Below are positions 23,161 to 36,667 of a stretch of 64,000 nt of DNA, one piece after another. The notes beneath the pieces are model-generated. The model was given only the letters and a program-made list of their open reading frames with translations. It had not been told where the DNA came from and searched no databases. The translations under genes were made by a program, and so were the position numbers. Location: the NCBI RefSeq assembly GCF_000003815.2, contig NC_049989.1:18491803-18555802 (forward strand). Reading direction: 5' to 3'. Positions within the stretch are counted from its first letter, which is position 1, and each line of letters opens with the position of its first letter. The stretch is from Branchiostoma floridae. Lineage: Eukaryota; Chordata; Leptocardii; Amphioxiformes; Branchiostomatidae.

Positions 23161-23900
23161 AGATAGCACACCCCAGTTTATTTGGGGTTTCAAATGGAGG
23201 CGGCACACCCTTGTGTCAAGCGACCATCTCTTCCAGGGAATAATCCTGAAGCAAAATAACTGTATATGGGGTGAAGGGATACTCCGAGGAGTAAGCTATG
23301 TACGAGTAAAATGGACGAGTGACATAGTCGTCACAAAAGATAGGAGTGGCCTAAAAGTCAAAGTGGTCAGACTGTTCCCAAACAACCGCCTACATGTGTT
23401 ACGTGCAAGCAGCGGGCGCGGGGCAAGGTCGTGGGAAGGATGTTGTTGCGGTTGTCAGGCAACGGCCCAACGGAATGAAGCTTTATATTGCGGTTACCAG
23501 CTTGGAACGTCACTACACCGCATGGTAAAGATTTTGAAGATATGATTCAGCTTTATCTGTTCCGTAGTTATACTTCCTGGAGGTTATTAAAAGCGTTACA
23601 TGTCAGTACATGCTTGTTGTGTGGCCAGTAAAATATAGCATATGATAGCATTTATTATCTTTTTTTCAGGTATATCAAAAAGAATCAACAGGTAAATGGA
23701 AAAGTATCCTTCTGAGGCAAATGGAGTAAGTATGTACATTGTATTATTCACAAAGCACGAAACACTTTGCTGTGCGCTGCAGCCAATGATAGAGTGGTAA
23801 GAAATAAGGCGATTACTTTTGTGCGTACCCCGGCGTCCTTTCAAACATCCAGGCATGCTGCCCTAAGTTTGCATAAGGCGCTCAGGGTGAAACGGAAAAC
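23161..23900. other. Upstream region of G1, no gene recognised
   Basis: One 110-codon open frame (23213-23545) has no domain, signal peptide or splice context that I can support. No TATA box is clear before 23922. Confidence 0.45.
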
Positions 23901-23921
23901 ACAGAGAACTTTGGTCTCAGA

Positions 23922-26900
23922 ATGATTGCTAAAAGGGTTCATATTTTAGGATGGGGCTTGTTGTTATTTCTTTCTCCCCTATGTGCATCTTCCGGTGAGT
24001 TCTTTGGTGTGGTGTGTGATAAAGGAAATCAGTAAACACCGCTAAGCTTAACTAATACTTGAGTAACCAGAGTAAAATAGCAATAGAAAAACAAGATAGT
24101 TAAAACGTAATAGATACAGGTAATTGATGATACGGCCTGGAATAAGCTGTCGTTGGAGTGGTTGTGATATACTGACATGTACTAATATCTATAGGCACAT
24201 GTGTCTTCCCAAGCAACTTGGAAGGCGACTGGCTCTGTTACTCGCACCCGAGCGGAGCCATAGGTATGGCCGATGCCACTGTTGAGGGTGCGAATATCAC
24301 CGTTTCCACCTCTGGCTTAACCATGTATCTTGTTTGCGAGGAAACGAAGGCAGACCTCTACCTGCTTAAACAAGTCGTAGACGCTGTTGGACAGCCTACT
24401 AATACCGGGTAGGCGTTTTTTTTGTTGAAAAAATAATCTACGTGAAAATCTACATCTGTCTTTGCATGCATGATCTACATGCATCCCCTACAGGAGAGGC
24501 GACGTCGCAGATTTAAAACAATTCCCCCCCCCCCAAAAAAAAAACGTAGGAGAATTTTTTTTACGCTTTGCATGTTTTGTTGTCTTTTCGGTCTTAATAA
24601 ATATGAATCGAGTGCTGCAAAAATCCAGTTCAGGTATCAGCGAGTTCGCAGCGCCATCGCACTTCTAGTGGAATGGAGGCTTATAAAAATGTCGTAAAAC
24701 ATTCTGCTAGACTGCTAGAAGTTGCGATCCTGCTGTGAACTAAAATGGACTTATTAGTTTGAACGTTTGATGTCATAATTACAATATCATGTAAAATTTA
24801 AAAGGATTCATCAAGTGAAAAGACAGTGAAACACACAAAGCCTTGACAAACGATATTAATCTATCAAATCCGACAAGCAATTTGTCGAACTTTAGTTGCA
24901 GAGATTCGGGATGTAAGGCATTAATCTTTTAAACCAGTAAAAGATAGGTCAACTAATTACAAGGAAAGTCTATGGACTTCAGATAAGACTTTGATTTGAG
25001 GAAGCATGGCGGATGTTGCGACACCTTTGTTGAAATTTTATAGCTCGATGTGTTAGTACGTATACTGCATAGTTCTACGTAGGATAGTCTTCTAGTACAA
25101 AATTAAGAATAACTATATCAACGGAAATTATCAAACAAACCCACTTATTATCTTCCAGGTACAGGTGTGCAGAAATTGTTGATGTTGATGCAGCAAACTT
25201 CTACTACATCAAGCTAGGTACGATGTTAGTTCCTTTTGACACAGACTAAGCTCTATAACTAAGATATACACAGAATAAGGGAGTATTCATCATTTAATCG
25301 TCAGAATTGTGCTCAGCAGTAGAAATCATAATACCTCGGTCCAACTTCAAAGCCACATTATCATGCGCTTAGTCCTCATAGCGTATTTGATAGGTTCCGT
25401 TTTTATCAAAGTAAAGTAGCAATATATAATTTGTTGCACAAAAGGTTAAGCTTATGTACATACCAGTTTCGTTACATTTGCGACATGATGACGACATGGT
25501 TTCAAAGTAAGTGGAACAAGATCGTTATATTGAATTCTTTGGTGTTTTATTACATATAGTGAGAGACTTGGGAAGTGACCCTACACTGAGTTGCACATCT
25601 GGTGGGCTTCCGGTGTCGTCTACCCTCGGCTTTGTCGGTAAGTGTCAAGTTTGCCTGAAACGAAATATGTTTTCTTCCTTATGCTACCCGATGCTGCATT
25701 TTGTGTGTGTGTGTGTGTTTGGGGGTTGGGGCAGGAATTTGATGTCAGATATTAAAGATTTCACACACTTCTCAGATTGCTAATTGCCTAATTGCTATCT
25801 AAAGCAACTTTCCCTCCTGGCCAACGCATGTGTAACCCAGTTGACTGCATTTACGGTCAATACGTTTGTTCCTCAGCAAAGTCTCCCGTGCCGGTCGCAT
25901 TTCCAGTATTCGGTCAAGGAACAGCTACGTACTCAGTAAACGGAGAGGTTTGCTTCAACCCTGTGTCTTCATACAATGGATGTCTCAACGGGTCTTCGGC
26001 ATTTGGTCTCTACCCTCAAAACTGCTCAAGTATGTACACGATTTAGTTTCCATATCTTAAATTCATGTCAGTTATACTTCACGTTCGTTCATTAATGAAT
26101 TCAATAATAAGTTTTTTCTCTTTCATGTTTCAAACAGACCTTGGAGTCCTGCAGCCGGAGTTGGGGAGGCAGTTTGAGTATATAGCGAACTGGACTGAAG
26201 ATAGAACCAATAAAAAACTCCTCTTGGCCAGAGACAACAACCCCGACACAGGAGGAAGCGACAAGAGTATCCATCAGTGCTTTGTAAGTAATTGTTATTG
26301 TTATTGTTATTGGGTATTTTGAATACATTCAGGGGGTAATTAATGTAAAATGGGAAATGTTGGCATTGATTTGATATTCTTGCTTTTCACAATCATCCCT
26401 TCACAGTAAAACATTGCATGGCAGTTTAAGTCGGGATTTGAACCACATTGAACATTACACTTTCTTCCTTTATTCTCTTTTGAAAAATTTAATCTCCGAG
26501 GATATTCCACGATCCTTCATCTTTAACAGTATCTATTGGTGTGGCTGTTACAGTCATTAGCATCTATTGTGATATTTGAAGTATATCGATAAGCGCTAAC
26601 CGTAGCTTTAATTGATAAATCTTGGCGTACAGGTGTACGTAGTTGATCCAGACACTGGCGATGCTTTCGTCTCTCTGGCCAGGAATCCCAGATGGCTCTG
26701 TAAAGATGAGCAACGAGAGGCATCCTCGGATTCACAAAACATCGAAATGGCTCTGTCAATGACTCGAGGTTGGTAAATATAATAGAAGACGTATAGGTGT
26801 ACCATTTGTGGTTGTTGTTGAATTTAAATGTGTCTTAAAGTCAAATACTAACATTATAATGTTGAACATTTTCTATGGGATATTGATGTATAATTTTGTT

Positions 26901-26993
26901 GTTACAGACGCCCGCTGTGCAGGCCATCGATCTTCAGCTTCGGTTCCCGCTGTCCTACTGACGACCGTCTTGCTGTACCTTGTCCTGAACTAG
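23922..26993 (+). CDS. G1: secreted cysteine-rich protein, probably GPI-anchored
   Basis: Eight exons: 23922-23994, 24195-24408, 25159-25217, 25560-25637, 25877-26029, 26138-26283, 26633-26768 and 26908-26993, giving 314 aa. It begins with a signal peptide (WGLLLFLSPLCASSG). Cysteine landmarks follow: GTCVFPSNLEGDWLC, YRCAEI, FNPVSSYNGC, YIANWTED, HQCF and RNPRWLCKDEQREASSD. The C-terminus is short and hydrophobic with no basic tail (VPAVLLTTVLLYLVLN), as in GPI-anchor signals. G2 at 50493-53685 has the same landmarks and exon phases. The pattern C-x-FP, W, YRC, NPVS..C, NW, CF recalls uncharacterised bilaterian extracellular proteins that Pfam covers with DUF7042-DUF7045. That comparison is from memory and is unverified. 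The biochemical role is unknown. Confidence 0.85.
26284..26312 (+). repeat. (TTATTG)n short tandem repeat in G1 intron 6
   Basis: About four units directly after the exon 6 donor. Confidence 0.8.
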
Positions 26994-27859
26994 GATAGGA
27001 AATATTTTTCACTTTAAATGGTCCCCTTTGGATACAAAATCAAATTTGTGTTCAAAAGTGTGTTCATAAATATGCCAATTCGTAGCATTGTACGTTGTGT
27101 GAATTTCGTTTTCATTGTAATAAGTCTGACTGAGTTGAAACGTTTTAGAGGCACGTCGAAAGGTACATTAGATTTGATGAGTTTGCGCTACTGATTGTAT
27201 ACGTTCACAGATCCCTCCAAACAAAGTCTGAAGAACAAAAAGATTGGCTCAGAATTGCGAGCTAATTGTAGTAAACCGCCACTGAGATAGGAAATTTATT
27301 TTCATATGGAAAGTCCCATAGAAGCCAACACAAAATACAGGCCTGGGGTAATTAGTGGCGCACACTTCGCCATCCGGTGAGGTCTCCTGCGAGCACTTGC
27401 GTCCGGTAGGCCGGTACACAAACAATGAATATGTCGCGAATTAAACGGGTTAATAATGGAACCAACGTCAGCGCACAGCGTAACGACTGGTCCACCTGTG
27501 AGGAGCCATATGTAGAATTTAGGAGATTCATTAATTTGAAGAAGAATATGCAGCACCCTGTTTCGAGGTTCGACATAAGTAGCGTCTTCTGAAAAAACAA
27601 CAACATTCTTTTCCGAACTGTAGTAGCTGCGGTGTGCCCAGTAGCGTATACAACTAGAAAAACTAGTTAACTGTTGTTGCCGACCATACTGCGTCAAATG
27701 ATATGACTGTTAAATATAAAATCCCCAAAGAGGCGACTAAGCAAGTAAACAGAACATTTTGTCGATATTTAGAAAAGAATCTGTCAACTTTGTACCCCAA
27801 ACTCAGTAGAAGATGAAGTATACTTTGCAGCGGATTGTTATGTACCTGTTTGCGATAGA

Positions 27860-27981
27860 AATAAATCTGTTTGCTCCATTGCGAACCATGTATATATTTT
27901 GAACACCTCTCTGAGTTCTGCCTCGTCAGTGTTTTTTATACATAATCTTAAGATCTCCTCTGATTCGAAATTTTGAATAAA
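27860..27981 (+). promoter_or_regulatory. Candidate poly(A) signals of G1
   Basis: AATAAA occurs at 27860-27865 and 27976-27981, about 0.9-1 kb past the G1 stop, with no other gene between. Which one is used cannot be told. Confidence 0.4.
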
Positions 27982-28099
27982 AGCATTGTATGTGTAGTTG
28001 TTCAGTGTGTGCATGCAATACCCATAATTCTAAATAGGAAATGGTTCATGATTTGACAACAAAATTCACAACAGTATACTTCAAGAATTAGCATGGACC

Positions 28100-28290
28100 A
28101 CAGTAGCAAGTGCAAAGAGAGCAAGGTGAGAGCGCCGTAGTGTCATATAAAATTTTGAGACCTATTTCTCTCTGCGCTCTGTATTTGGTCGCCGTCACCT
28201 GCGCTCGCCGCTTGCTTGCTTGGCGATCCCGTGGCGCTCTGGCCAATTCAAGGTCGCAGAGAGGGCGAGGTGAGAGCGCTGCCAAGTGGA
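28100..28290. repeat. GC-rich GAGAGCGC-type repeat
   Basis: GGTGAGAGCGCC near the left edge and GAGGTGAGAGCGCTGCC near the right flank CTGCGCTC/GGCGATCC words. It shares vocabulary with 32846-33890. The region is not coding. Confidence 0.55.
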
Positions 28291-28584
28291 AATGGGTAAT
28301 CGGGCAAAAATGTATGTTACAAATATTCTCTTTATTAAAGGGAATTCAACATACAATCACAAGGAAATTTTTTTTTTGGAAAAAATAAAACACCTGCTTT
28401 TGGAGTTAATTGCATACATGTACCTCTTTCGAAATTATATTAGAGAGAGTAATAGAATAAGAGCAGAACAAAATATGAAATAAAGTAAAATTGCTGTTGA
28501 TTATAGAATGTTGCTGATATCTCTGTGAAGAATGGAGAACCACTGTGCTGCGAAGGAAAATTGTTTCCCAAGGGCGTGGTCACA

Positions 28585-28960
28585 TAAGTCGTGCGATCCT
28601 CGGGCATTTTGGAGGACAAAAGAACTTCGGGCATTTTGGAGGACAAAAATGTACGTTTCATTGATTAAGAAAAAAATATTCAGGAAAGCATGGTCATTTC
28701 CTCCTAGAAATAAAGCGAGCATGCTGTTATTAATGTTTTCGTATTGTTTTTGCAATGAAGTTTTTTTGATGAAGTTTTCGTATTGTTTTTGCAAATTAAA
28801 AAAAAACATGAGAGGCAAAGTAGTGTACACGTATGAGCATTACGTTATTCAAAATCCTCGTATCATTCAATAAATTAACGGTTGTCGTTACGGCATGCAT
28901 TCCCGTTCTCAGAAGCACAGTTACAAGATGAAGCTATTACAAGATGAAGTGTCTGCCTCA
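28585..28960 (+). repeat. Cluster of short tandem duplications
   Basis: TCGGGCATTTTGGAGGACAA is repeated at 28598 and 28628. TTTTCGTATTGTTTTTGCAA is repeated near 28736 and 28779. TTACAAGATGAAG is repeated near 28921 and 28936. Three independent local duplications lie within 400 bases. Confidence 0.75.
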
Positions 28961-28989
28961 AAACTCCATGAAAAATATATCTAATTTTA

Positions 28990-31900
28990 GTGCGCGGCGT
29001 AAGGCTTGGAACAAACATCCCGATGTTTACATTACCTCACCACTTTACCACCTCGCCAAGGCAACAGGCTGAATAAAGCAAACAAAGACCGCCGTGTTGG
29101 ATCACTAAGGTACAAAGTCAACTGTGTACATTTGAACCCTTTGAAAAGCGGACCTTTATTTTGGCGCAGTCAAGACTACGTACATTTTGCAACTACCTCA
29201 AGAGACACGTGCAGAGAACTTCGTAAGATCGACCTTGTATGTGTTACAGACGACAGCTTCAGACAGGTAAGACATGTAGATTTGTTTAACATACGTCGGT
29301 CACGTTACAAGTGGTCACGCTGTACAAGTCGACATGATTGTTGCAATCTGGCGGCTTGGACGCGAATCGACCACCTAAAAACCTTACAAACTGTCCATTA
29401 ATTGATATAGTTCTTTAGAAGTTGTTCCCTTAATAACCTATACTACTTTGAAACAGTACCAGAAACCACACCCTAAGGCAAGCTTTTACGATACACGCGT
29501 GTATATAACACAACAAGCTCTTGGAAGAAAATATCAGAACAGCTTGCCTTGATTTTTTTTGCATACGACTAGATTTACCCGGTATACGAGTTTTCATGTT
29601 GACTCGATCGCAGTTTGCAGGTAAAACAACAAAGCATAGAATCACCTGTGAGTCAACAGCAACCGTGGATGATTAGTTGGATTGACGTCGATATGCTGCC
29701 ATGGAGTCCAATACGTTATGTTTTTAGTTACAATAGGAAAGGGTACGGTTTGTACGCTGGGAGAACTATGGGCGTCTTAAAGGAAGCATATGTCTCTGGG
29801 TTTTGAGATATACAAAGAGGATAATGATTGATCGCCAAACAAGTCGCAGTCGCAAAGTACATAAGCAGTGTGGTTTGTAAATGTTTAACAAAGGCAAAAG
29901 AACCAAGCGAGACGCATTGACGATTAATTACACAATTGGTGACGTGGGCGATAAGACCTATTGAACAAGCATACACGTACGATAACAGTCAATGTTGTTG
30001 TCCGGCAACAACAGCCAAGGATGGATTGTTGGTCCCCGCGCGTCCCCGCGTTGAAGTTGTTTACATCGGACCCCCTTTCTACTTGACGGTAATCACTAGG
30101 AGACTTGGACTCAGCGGCGCCCTGATCCCCTAAGGTCGTTCTAGCGCCGACCATTGAGCGGTCGTTCATTAATCACCCTGAGAAATCGAAGCAATGTTGG
30201 CTATCCTTGAGCGCTCCCTGAGAATTCTGATAAATTTCAGGTCGTTCACTGGTCGCAGCCGTGTAGATTGTCAGGTGAAACTGAGGCTCTATCTAATTTA
30301 CTACAGACAAGATTTACACCAGTCTTTATGAAAAAATACTCGTAGGATAAAGCGGTCATATCTGATTCATTAACGAGTAAGGGAATAATAAACTCGTAGT
30401 GATAAACCTGCTTCGAAGCAGTTCCCTTTTCCACCCTTATCTGTCCTTTTCGATGAATTCTATGCGTTTCGCTCAAGTTATTCATACTCCACATGTAATG
30501 TAATCGAAATGAATTGCTGAGGTATACCGCAACATCTTGCTTTTCGCAAGTTATTATTAAAGTTTGTCTTCTCTATTGACAGGTGACGAATTTAAGCTAT
30601 ATTTTCAGATGTTATTTCATGAATAGAAATTCTTAGATCTTTTCTTTAATCGGCGAATGTTCTGTTAGATTCGACTAACAATAACCACTCTGGCCGCATG
30701 ACGATATCACTATGGTAAGAAATCAAAGTGAACGTTTTTCCACCTTAATGAATTACTTCGAATTACTGTCATTGAACAAATAATATTCAGCAAGGGGTAC
30801 AGTGAACATGTTTCGCTTGACGATATAGGCTTATTGGAAGACTTTTGAAAAGTAATTTCTGTGTAGGAAAGTGTGTAATGATAGATGAATTGGATGTTTT
30901 TTGTGTACACAGATACATACACGCAAAAATCCATTTCTAGTCACGGTGTAAAATGTGCTCTATACAATAACACGATGAGTTTTCCGACTAATTCTTACAT
31001 TGTTTACGCCAGACACTCCAAAAATGAGAAAAATAAACCGAAGGAAAGAAGCAAACAAGCAGACATTATCTGGCGGACCTATTTGTTTTCACCAGCGCGC
31101 TTTCGTCAAAGTTCTCAATTTTAGTCTTACAGAAGCCGGTCATTGTGAATTGTGAGGTATTGTACGAGTAAATTTAAAAAAAAGCCCGATTTTCTCGGAA
31201 AACAACGAGTAGACGGTAGTATACCTCAGTATACATTCTAACGTGGATCGGCGAGGCTTTCATGGGGGAAGGGGAAGTATTCTTCCGCCCGGGTATTTTT
31301 AGCACATTTAGTAGTTTTACGCATGCGGTGGGAGTTTTGCCTGGCCGATTAAACTTCTTCTGTTTAAAACCCCTACCGGGTACGAAATATTACTCCGACT
31401 ACAGAGAGCTTCATCTACTCCGAAGAGAGACTAGCCATAGTGATAGTGCAACGTATTGCTATATGGCTACCAGATATGCCAAAGCAGCTTATGTTTCATG
31501 TAAGCATATTTTCTTAGGCTGCCGTTGTGTAAACAGAACAATGCACAACATCCTAAAGCAGGTCTATTGAGAGGTCGTTAGGGTCCTGCGCTGTTGTTCT
31601 GCTTTTATATCGATGACGCTGTCACATTTTTCGGGACTGCTTTTTATACGTACGTATTTTGGAAGGTTAATTCAGCCCTTAGTCTAGTTGGGAATAGCTA
31701 TAACGTGACGGCACATGTCTTTTAGGTCTAACTACAAAGCTGTGAGTAAGTCGATTTACTGCAATAATATTTTTTTAGATGGACATTGGCTAAAATTAAT
31801 CTTTTGTGTCTTAGATACCATTTGATGCTACTTTTATATATATATTTCCAGGAATATCTAGCTAAGCTTCAATTTTTATATGCATTAATGGCTTCAGACT

Positions 31901-32840
31901 GTTATTTATAAACCATGTTTTCAGAAATTGGTGGAATTCTATGTTCAGTGGTTCAAAGGTATATGGGCGATTTTTAATTGTTTATGTCTTTCTAGAGACT
32001 TTGAATGATCCTGCGTCCATCTTAATGGACCTATACCTAAACCATTATGGCTAAGTAGAAACAGTAACAATAGTGAGGCCCCTTCTTAATGAATAACCAG
32101 TGAGCGACAAGATTTTATGACTTATGACCGTAAAACTGGAATATCAGCCGTGACATAAAGGTAGCATTTGAAAGACTGCATACACTTCCCTAGAAATGAA
32201 ATTGATTTGAAGTATAAGCGAGAGTTTTTGGTTTCATCAACGTCGCTAAACAGTCAGTGGAACAGACACATATGTACAAACTTTGTTCTTGGTTATGATG
32301 TCACTTACAAAGACAGAGTATGGTATTCTTGGTTTCTAGTCAGTTTATTATGAATAGGTGGTTAAAACGTTGCATGCACTTTCACTCAGGTATAGAAAGC
32401 AAAGTGGAACCTAATTTCATAAATGATTAGTATTTTTAAAGTGTTATTTGCGACTTTAACCTTATCTGCAGGATACACCTATCTAGTTTGCTGCTCTTGT
32501 GTGTTAAGTGTACATCCTACGCGTTCCTAAATCTGTTTCAGCCCCCTATATATACTTGCAACGTGTCATTAACTTGTAGTAAAGCTTTTAGAATTTGTAG
32601 AGCTGCTTTTAGAATTTAAACTTCAATTCCTTAGGTCAAACACGGCTAAACCTGGGTTGATTTTGTCTGGTAGATATTCCTCCACTGGGACTGAACTTGT
32701 CGATAATGTCACCCATAACTTGGCTACTCGTTTTCACTAAACACCTGGTAGCGTCACGGCGCGGTGCCGTGATGTTAATGTTATCAATACATAGAAAGAT
32801 TTAAACAACCCTTCTTGGAAGACAGTTGGTCTAGCACTGG
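28990..32840. other. Intergenic stretch, no gene recognised
   Basis: Many short open frames on both strands, none with a signal peptide, domain or phase-compatible neighbouring exon that I can recognise. The 131-codon frame at 29006-29401 is unsupported. Regulatory sequence cannot be excluded. Confidence 0.45.
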
Positions 32841-32845
32841 CTAAG

Positions 32846-33890
32846 GCCCCCTTTCCACTTGACGGCGCTCTCATCGCGCTCTCTCTGCGATGGAAAATTG
32901 GCCAGAGCGCGGTGAGAGCGCCGCGACGCCAGAAAAGCTGCTCTAGTGGAATCTCTCCGGCGACCCCAGCGCGCTCTCACCGAGACGAAAAACTTAATGT
33001 CAGCATCTTTTTATGAGGTAGCAAAGGTTCAAAAGAATACTCAACGAATTTCGGAGACAAAAAACTAATCTCTTGACATATAGTGTATTTTGGTATCTTT
33101 GAAGTCATCCTTTTACGTCTTACATAACATTCAAAGTATAAAATCAAGGCTGTAAACAAATCCCAATTTTGGTCACTGTACAGTCACTCAGCCTGAAATA
33201 TACACGTTTGTCTTGCTGTGTTTTTCTTAAATCTGTCATGTAGCTTGTTCAGCATACTATTTCGTTATCGTGCCACGTTATTAGTGTAAATCATACAACA
33301 CTGAAACGCTTCGATTTATTGAAAATAGTCTAAATGTACAGATGGAGAACAAGAAAACCTAATGTCATCATGTTGAAATTCAAAATAAGGTGGAAAATGA
33401 TAAACCTTTGTTTTGTCAAACCTTGGTTATTCCATCTCAGTTTGTTTTATTATATATCATCTGTACATTTTGGATATTTCTCCGGGTTCTGTCTGTGTCA
33501 AGTATACTTCTTCACAAACCACAGTTGAGAGCGCAGAGAGAGCGCGGTGAGAGCGCCTTCCTAGCTAAATTGGTATCATAAACCACTGTTGAGTCCTATT
33601 GCGCTCGCCGCGCTCGCTGTGCGCTCTGTTGGCGCTCACGGCGCTCGCTGCGCGCTCTCTTGGCGCTCTCTCTGCGCTCATCCTTGGATCGCCGTCCACG
33701 GCGCTCTCACGGCGACTGTTTTGAGCAGGTTCAAAACAGTCGCGGAGGTGATGGCGACCATGGCGACCATGGCGCTCCCACCGCGCTCTCTGCGCGCTCC
33801 CTTGGTGACCTTGGCGATCCAACCGCGCTCTGACCGCGCTCTTCCCAATTTGAGGTCACAGAGAGAGCGCCGTCCTAGTGGGAAGGGGGT
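32846..33890. mobile_element. Inverted-repeat element of the CCACTAGACGG family
   Basis: The left tip CCCCCTTTCCACTTGACGGC, then GCTCTC, is the inverse of the right tip GAGCGCCGTCCTAGTGGGAA, then GGGGG. The inside holds blocks packed with GCGCTC and GAGAGCGC words at 32870-32990 and 33530-33870. Open frames there come from the repeated words. It is probably a non-autonomous element, perhaps composite or nested. Confidence 0.65.
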
Positions 33891-34124
33891 ATTAGCTTTG
33901 TGGGGGAAGTATCACTTTGTAGGGCATGATTTTTATGTTGATCGCGATTGTCGTCCAAAATGCCGGGCGTTTTATTTGTAGCACGCATATCATTTTACAC
34001 CAACGTCGTGACGGGGGTATCCTTTATAGTAAAGAGTCTCATCTATATTCTTTAACAATTTTCTACCAAATCGCACCCGGTGTTTAGGACACCTGGGCAC
34101 GTTGACGGGATTTTCTGAAAGAAG

Positions 34125-35548
34125 TTAAGGTGGGTTTACACCTGCGAATATTTTCTAGCCGCATGAGTTCCGTTTTGACATTTTTCGACATTTTGACTAA
34201 TTTCTTCAATACGCGGCCGCACGCACAAGTCGCACCTCAAACGCATCTGAATCGTTTTTAGATAGTTTCACGTACGCAGGCAAACGAAAATATACGCCCA
34301 GTTCGCCTGATAGTTTTGGACATGCACAAAACTATCATTCGTACGCAGTTTGGTGGCCAAAACGTTATGGATGCGCAATACAGTGGTCCCATGTCGGTCG
34401 GTTGCGCTATGAAGACGCTACATGTTTGCGCTTTATACGCATTAATACGCGAATATCGCGGTATTGCGAGTACATAGCGTTCTTGCAGCGCAGACACAAC
34501 GCACCATGAGCGACTGTATAACGAATGCACACATAGATGACGATTTAGTACCGTGCGTTCTGCGATCGGGTTGCGCTTACTACGCGTACTGATAGCGTGA
34601 TCGACGCACCGGGGGATGCAGAGATGGTCACAACTTGCAGGACACCATGAATGTAACTGGTCCCAACAGAGCCTCCAGGGATGGGAAGATGTAGAAGAAC
34701 CTGCTGAAGCACTGGGTCAATTTGTGTGACACACGTGCCATTTTGTGTAACAGCTATTTGACTTTATTTGCTGATAATAGTACTTTTTTGTGTGTAGAAC
34801 CACATGATATAAAGGTGCAATATAGAGCCATATCACAACTTTGAAAGAGGGCGTAAGGTTTCATAATTGTTGATAAAGATCTTGAATACGTTTTGTGGTG
34901 TGTATGAGTGTGATTTTTATAGTAGTTGAAATACTAAGATGATAGGGGAAATCATTAAGGACAAAGTGAAAACAAACACAATCTTAACAGTGCACATAAT
35001 TTTTTAAGGTAAATGATGGCCCACATTACTGTAAAAGTACAGTGTCGCTGCTTCACTGCTTCGCAAATAAAAAAATATCTTCACTGTTTACTTGTCAATG
35101 TTCTACTTGCACTGCCTGTAAACAAAAGCATACGTAGTACAAAGTGTTCTTCTAACAAAAATACTCTATTGGCAATGCTCGCAAACAAAAGTATATGTAA
35201 CAGAAACTGCTCCTCTGACACATGCGTTTGGAATGCAGTTAGCACCAGGTGCGTCAGGCATGCGGTCGGTAGACGTTGTGTGCGTCCGGAATACGCCCAA
35301 CATACGTACCCCATACGCATCTATTCGCAGTACGAAAAATTCTGTTGCGCATTTAAGATGCAATTATACGCACCTCATGCGAAATGGAAACGCTGAAGTC
35401 GTAATTCAAACGCCAGATGGGCTCGACGTACAATTTGATTTATTCCAAAAAAATTCCAAATGTTGGGCGTGCGGCCGCGTATTGACAAAATTTCATGCGG
35501 AAATCATGCGCACTTGAAAATATACGCAGGTGTGACCCCACCTTTAGG
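34125..35548. mobile_element. 1.4-kb non-autonomous TIR transposon
   Basis: The left end (AGGTGGGTTTACACCTGCGA ... TACGCGGCCGCACGC) is the reverse complement, with mismatches, of the right end (GCGTGCGGCCGCGTATTGAC ... CAGGTGTGACCCCACCT). The inverted repeats run about 90-100 bases each. TTA flanks both tips, fitting a TTA target duplication as in PIF/Harbinger elements (inference). The inside is rich in TACGC/ACGCA words and codes for no transposase that I can see. Confidence 0.8.
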
Positions 35549-35549
35549 T

Positions 35550-36600
35550 GGGAGTGTACGTATCGTGGTTCGATTACACTCTTTCTCGACATTCATACGG
35601 CCTGTGATTATAAAATTTTAGGAATATCTGGCTTCAAGGTACAAGAATTTTCATGATATTGTTCTCTGTATTTACGCCTTACAATATACTAGTTCATTTA
35701 ATTTTCTTTAAGTAGATGCAGCAAATGACATTCCGATAGATGCTGAATATTACCTATCATGTTTGAATATTAATCGAGTACAGAATTTCCCGAACTTCAA
35801 CGAATTTGCTCAGTTCTATAGCTAATCTAAGATATTAATATTCTTGGATATGCATGAACATATTCATAAGATGCCAATGATACTCTGCATGTTATTTTCC
35901 ATTGCAAGAGTAGGAGTGTTAAGATGAGACTAATTAACTAATGTTTATGCTGTGCATGTAGAGAATACTTTACACAAATTGCCCCTACTGATAAATGTGT
36001 TTTATAACGTACAACTGTACAGTATATACACAATACCAAAGGTGACGATGACGACATGAATGTTATTGAGATGAAACATTATTACACATGATTTTTATTA
36101 ACGGCAAGACAAACTGATCGAGCATATATAGATGGCAACAGTTGTTGATTTGGATAAAAACTATCCTTGAATAAAGGGTGCTCTAACAGCTTGCCGCTGA
36201 GTGTTTGCATGTGCGTTTATCTGATATCAAATATGCTGCTATAGGTGGTGTGACCTTAGGCAAGTAAACACTTGCCTGTATAAAGCCTTGTCACTCAGAC
36301 TGACTCAACCTATGTCTATAACAACAGATCATGAACGGAACTGTTTCTTTGCTTTGTTTCCTTGTGAATTCATCAAATCACTTTCATCTAGACATTTTAC
36401 TGGAAAAACCTTTGCTAGTTTTTTAGTATACATTTTCATACGTCGATAACATGGCAGCCCAGGGAAATTGGGGCAGCTGTTTGAGCGCACTATCAATGTG
36501 TGAAGTATTTTACGAATTGGACGCTGTGTAATCAAGCTGGACGAATAATTTTACCCGTCGGGATTTTTTTCTAGTTAAAGCCATGTTAGGTTCCAATCTA
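35550..36600. other. Upstream region of the MAM receptor, no gene recognised
   Basis: AT-rich with only short open frames. A TATATA at 36619-36624 is about 45 bases before the ATG. However, the bases just before the ATG (TTGATTGTTTTCAG) look like a splice acceptor, so the true promoter may be farther up behind a 5'UTR intron. Confidence 0.4.
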
Positions 36601-36667
36601 AGGACACGGTTTTAGTCATATATACAGTTATTTAACCATTTTGCAATAAACTTGATTGTTTTCAGTC

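Noticed and set aside
25803-25876. Longer G1 exon 5 starting after CTATCTAAAG
   Set aside because: It is in frame, but the acceptor at 25876 has a better pyrimidine tract and matches the start of G2 exon 5.
29006-29401. 131-codon plus-strand frame
   Set aside because: No recognisable domain, no neighbouring exon in phase and no start context; of a length expected by chance.
30117-30280. Possible inverted-repeat element with GGTCGTTC words
   Set aside because: It resembles 48012-48175 only in short words, and I could not establish ends or a convincing alignment.
33589-33981. 130-codon plus-strand frame
   Set aside because: The protein is made of reiterated GCGCTC words within an inverted-repeat element.
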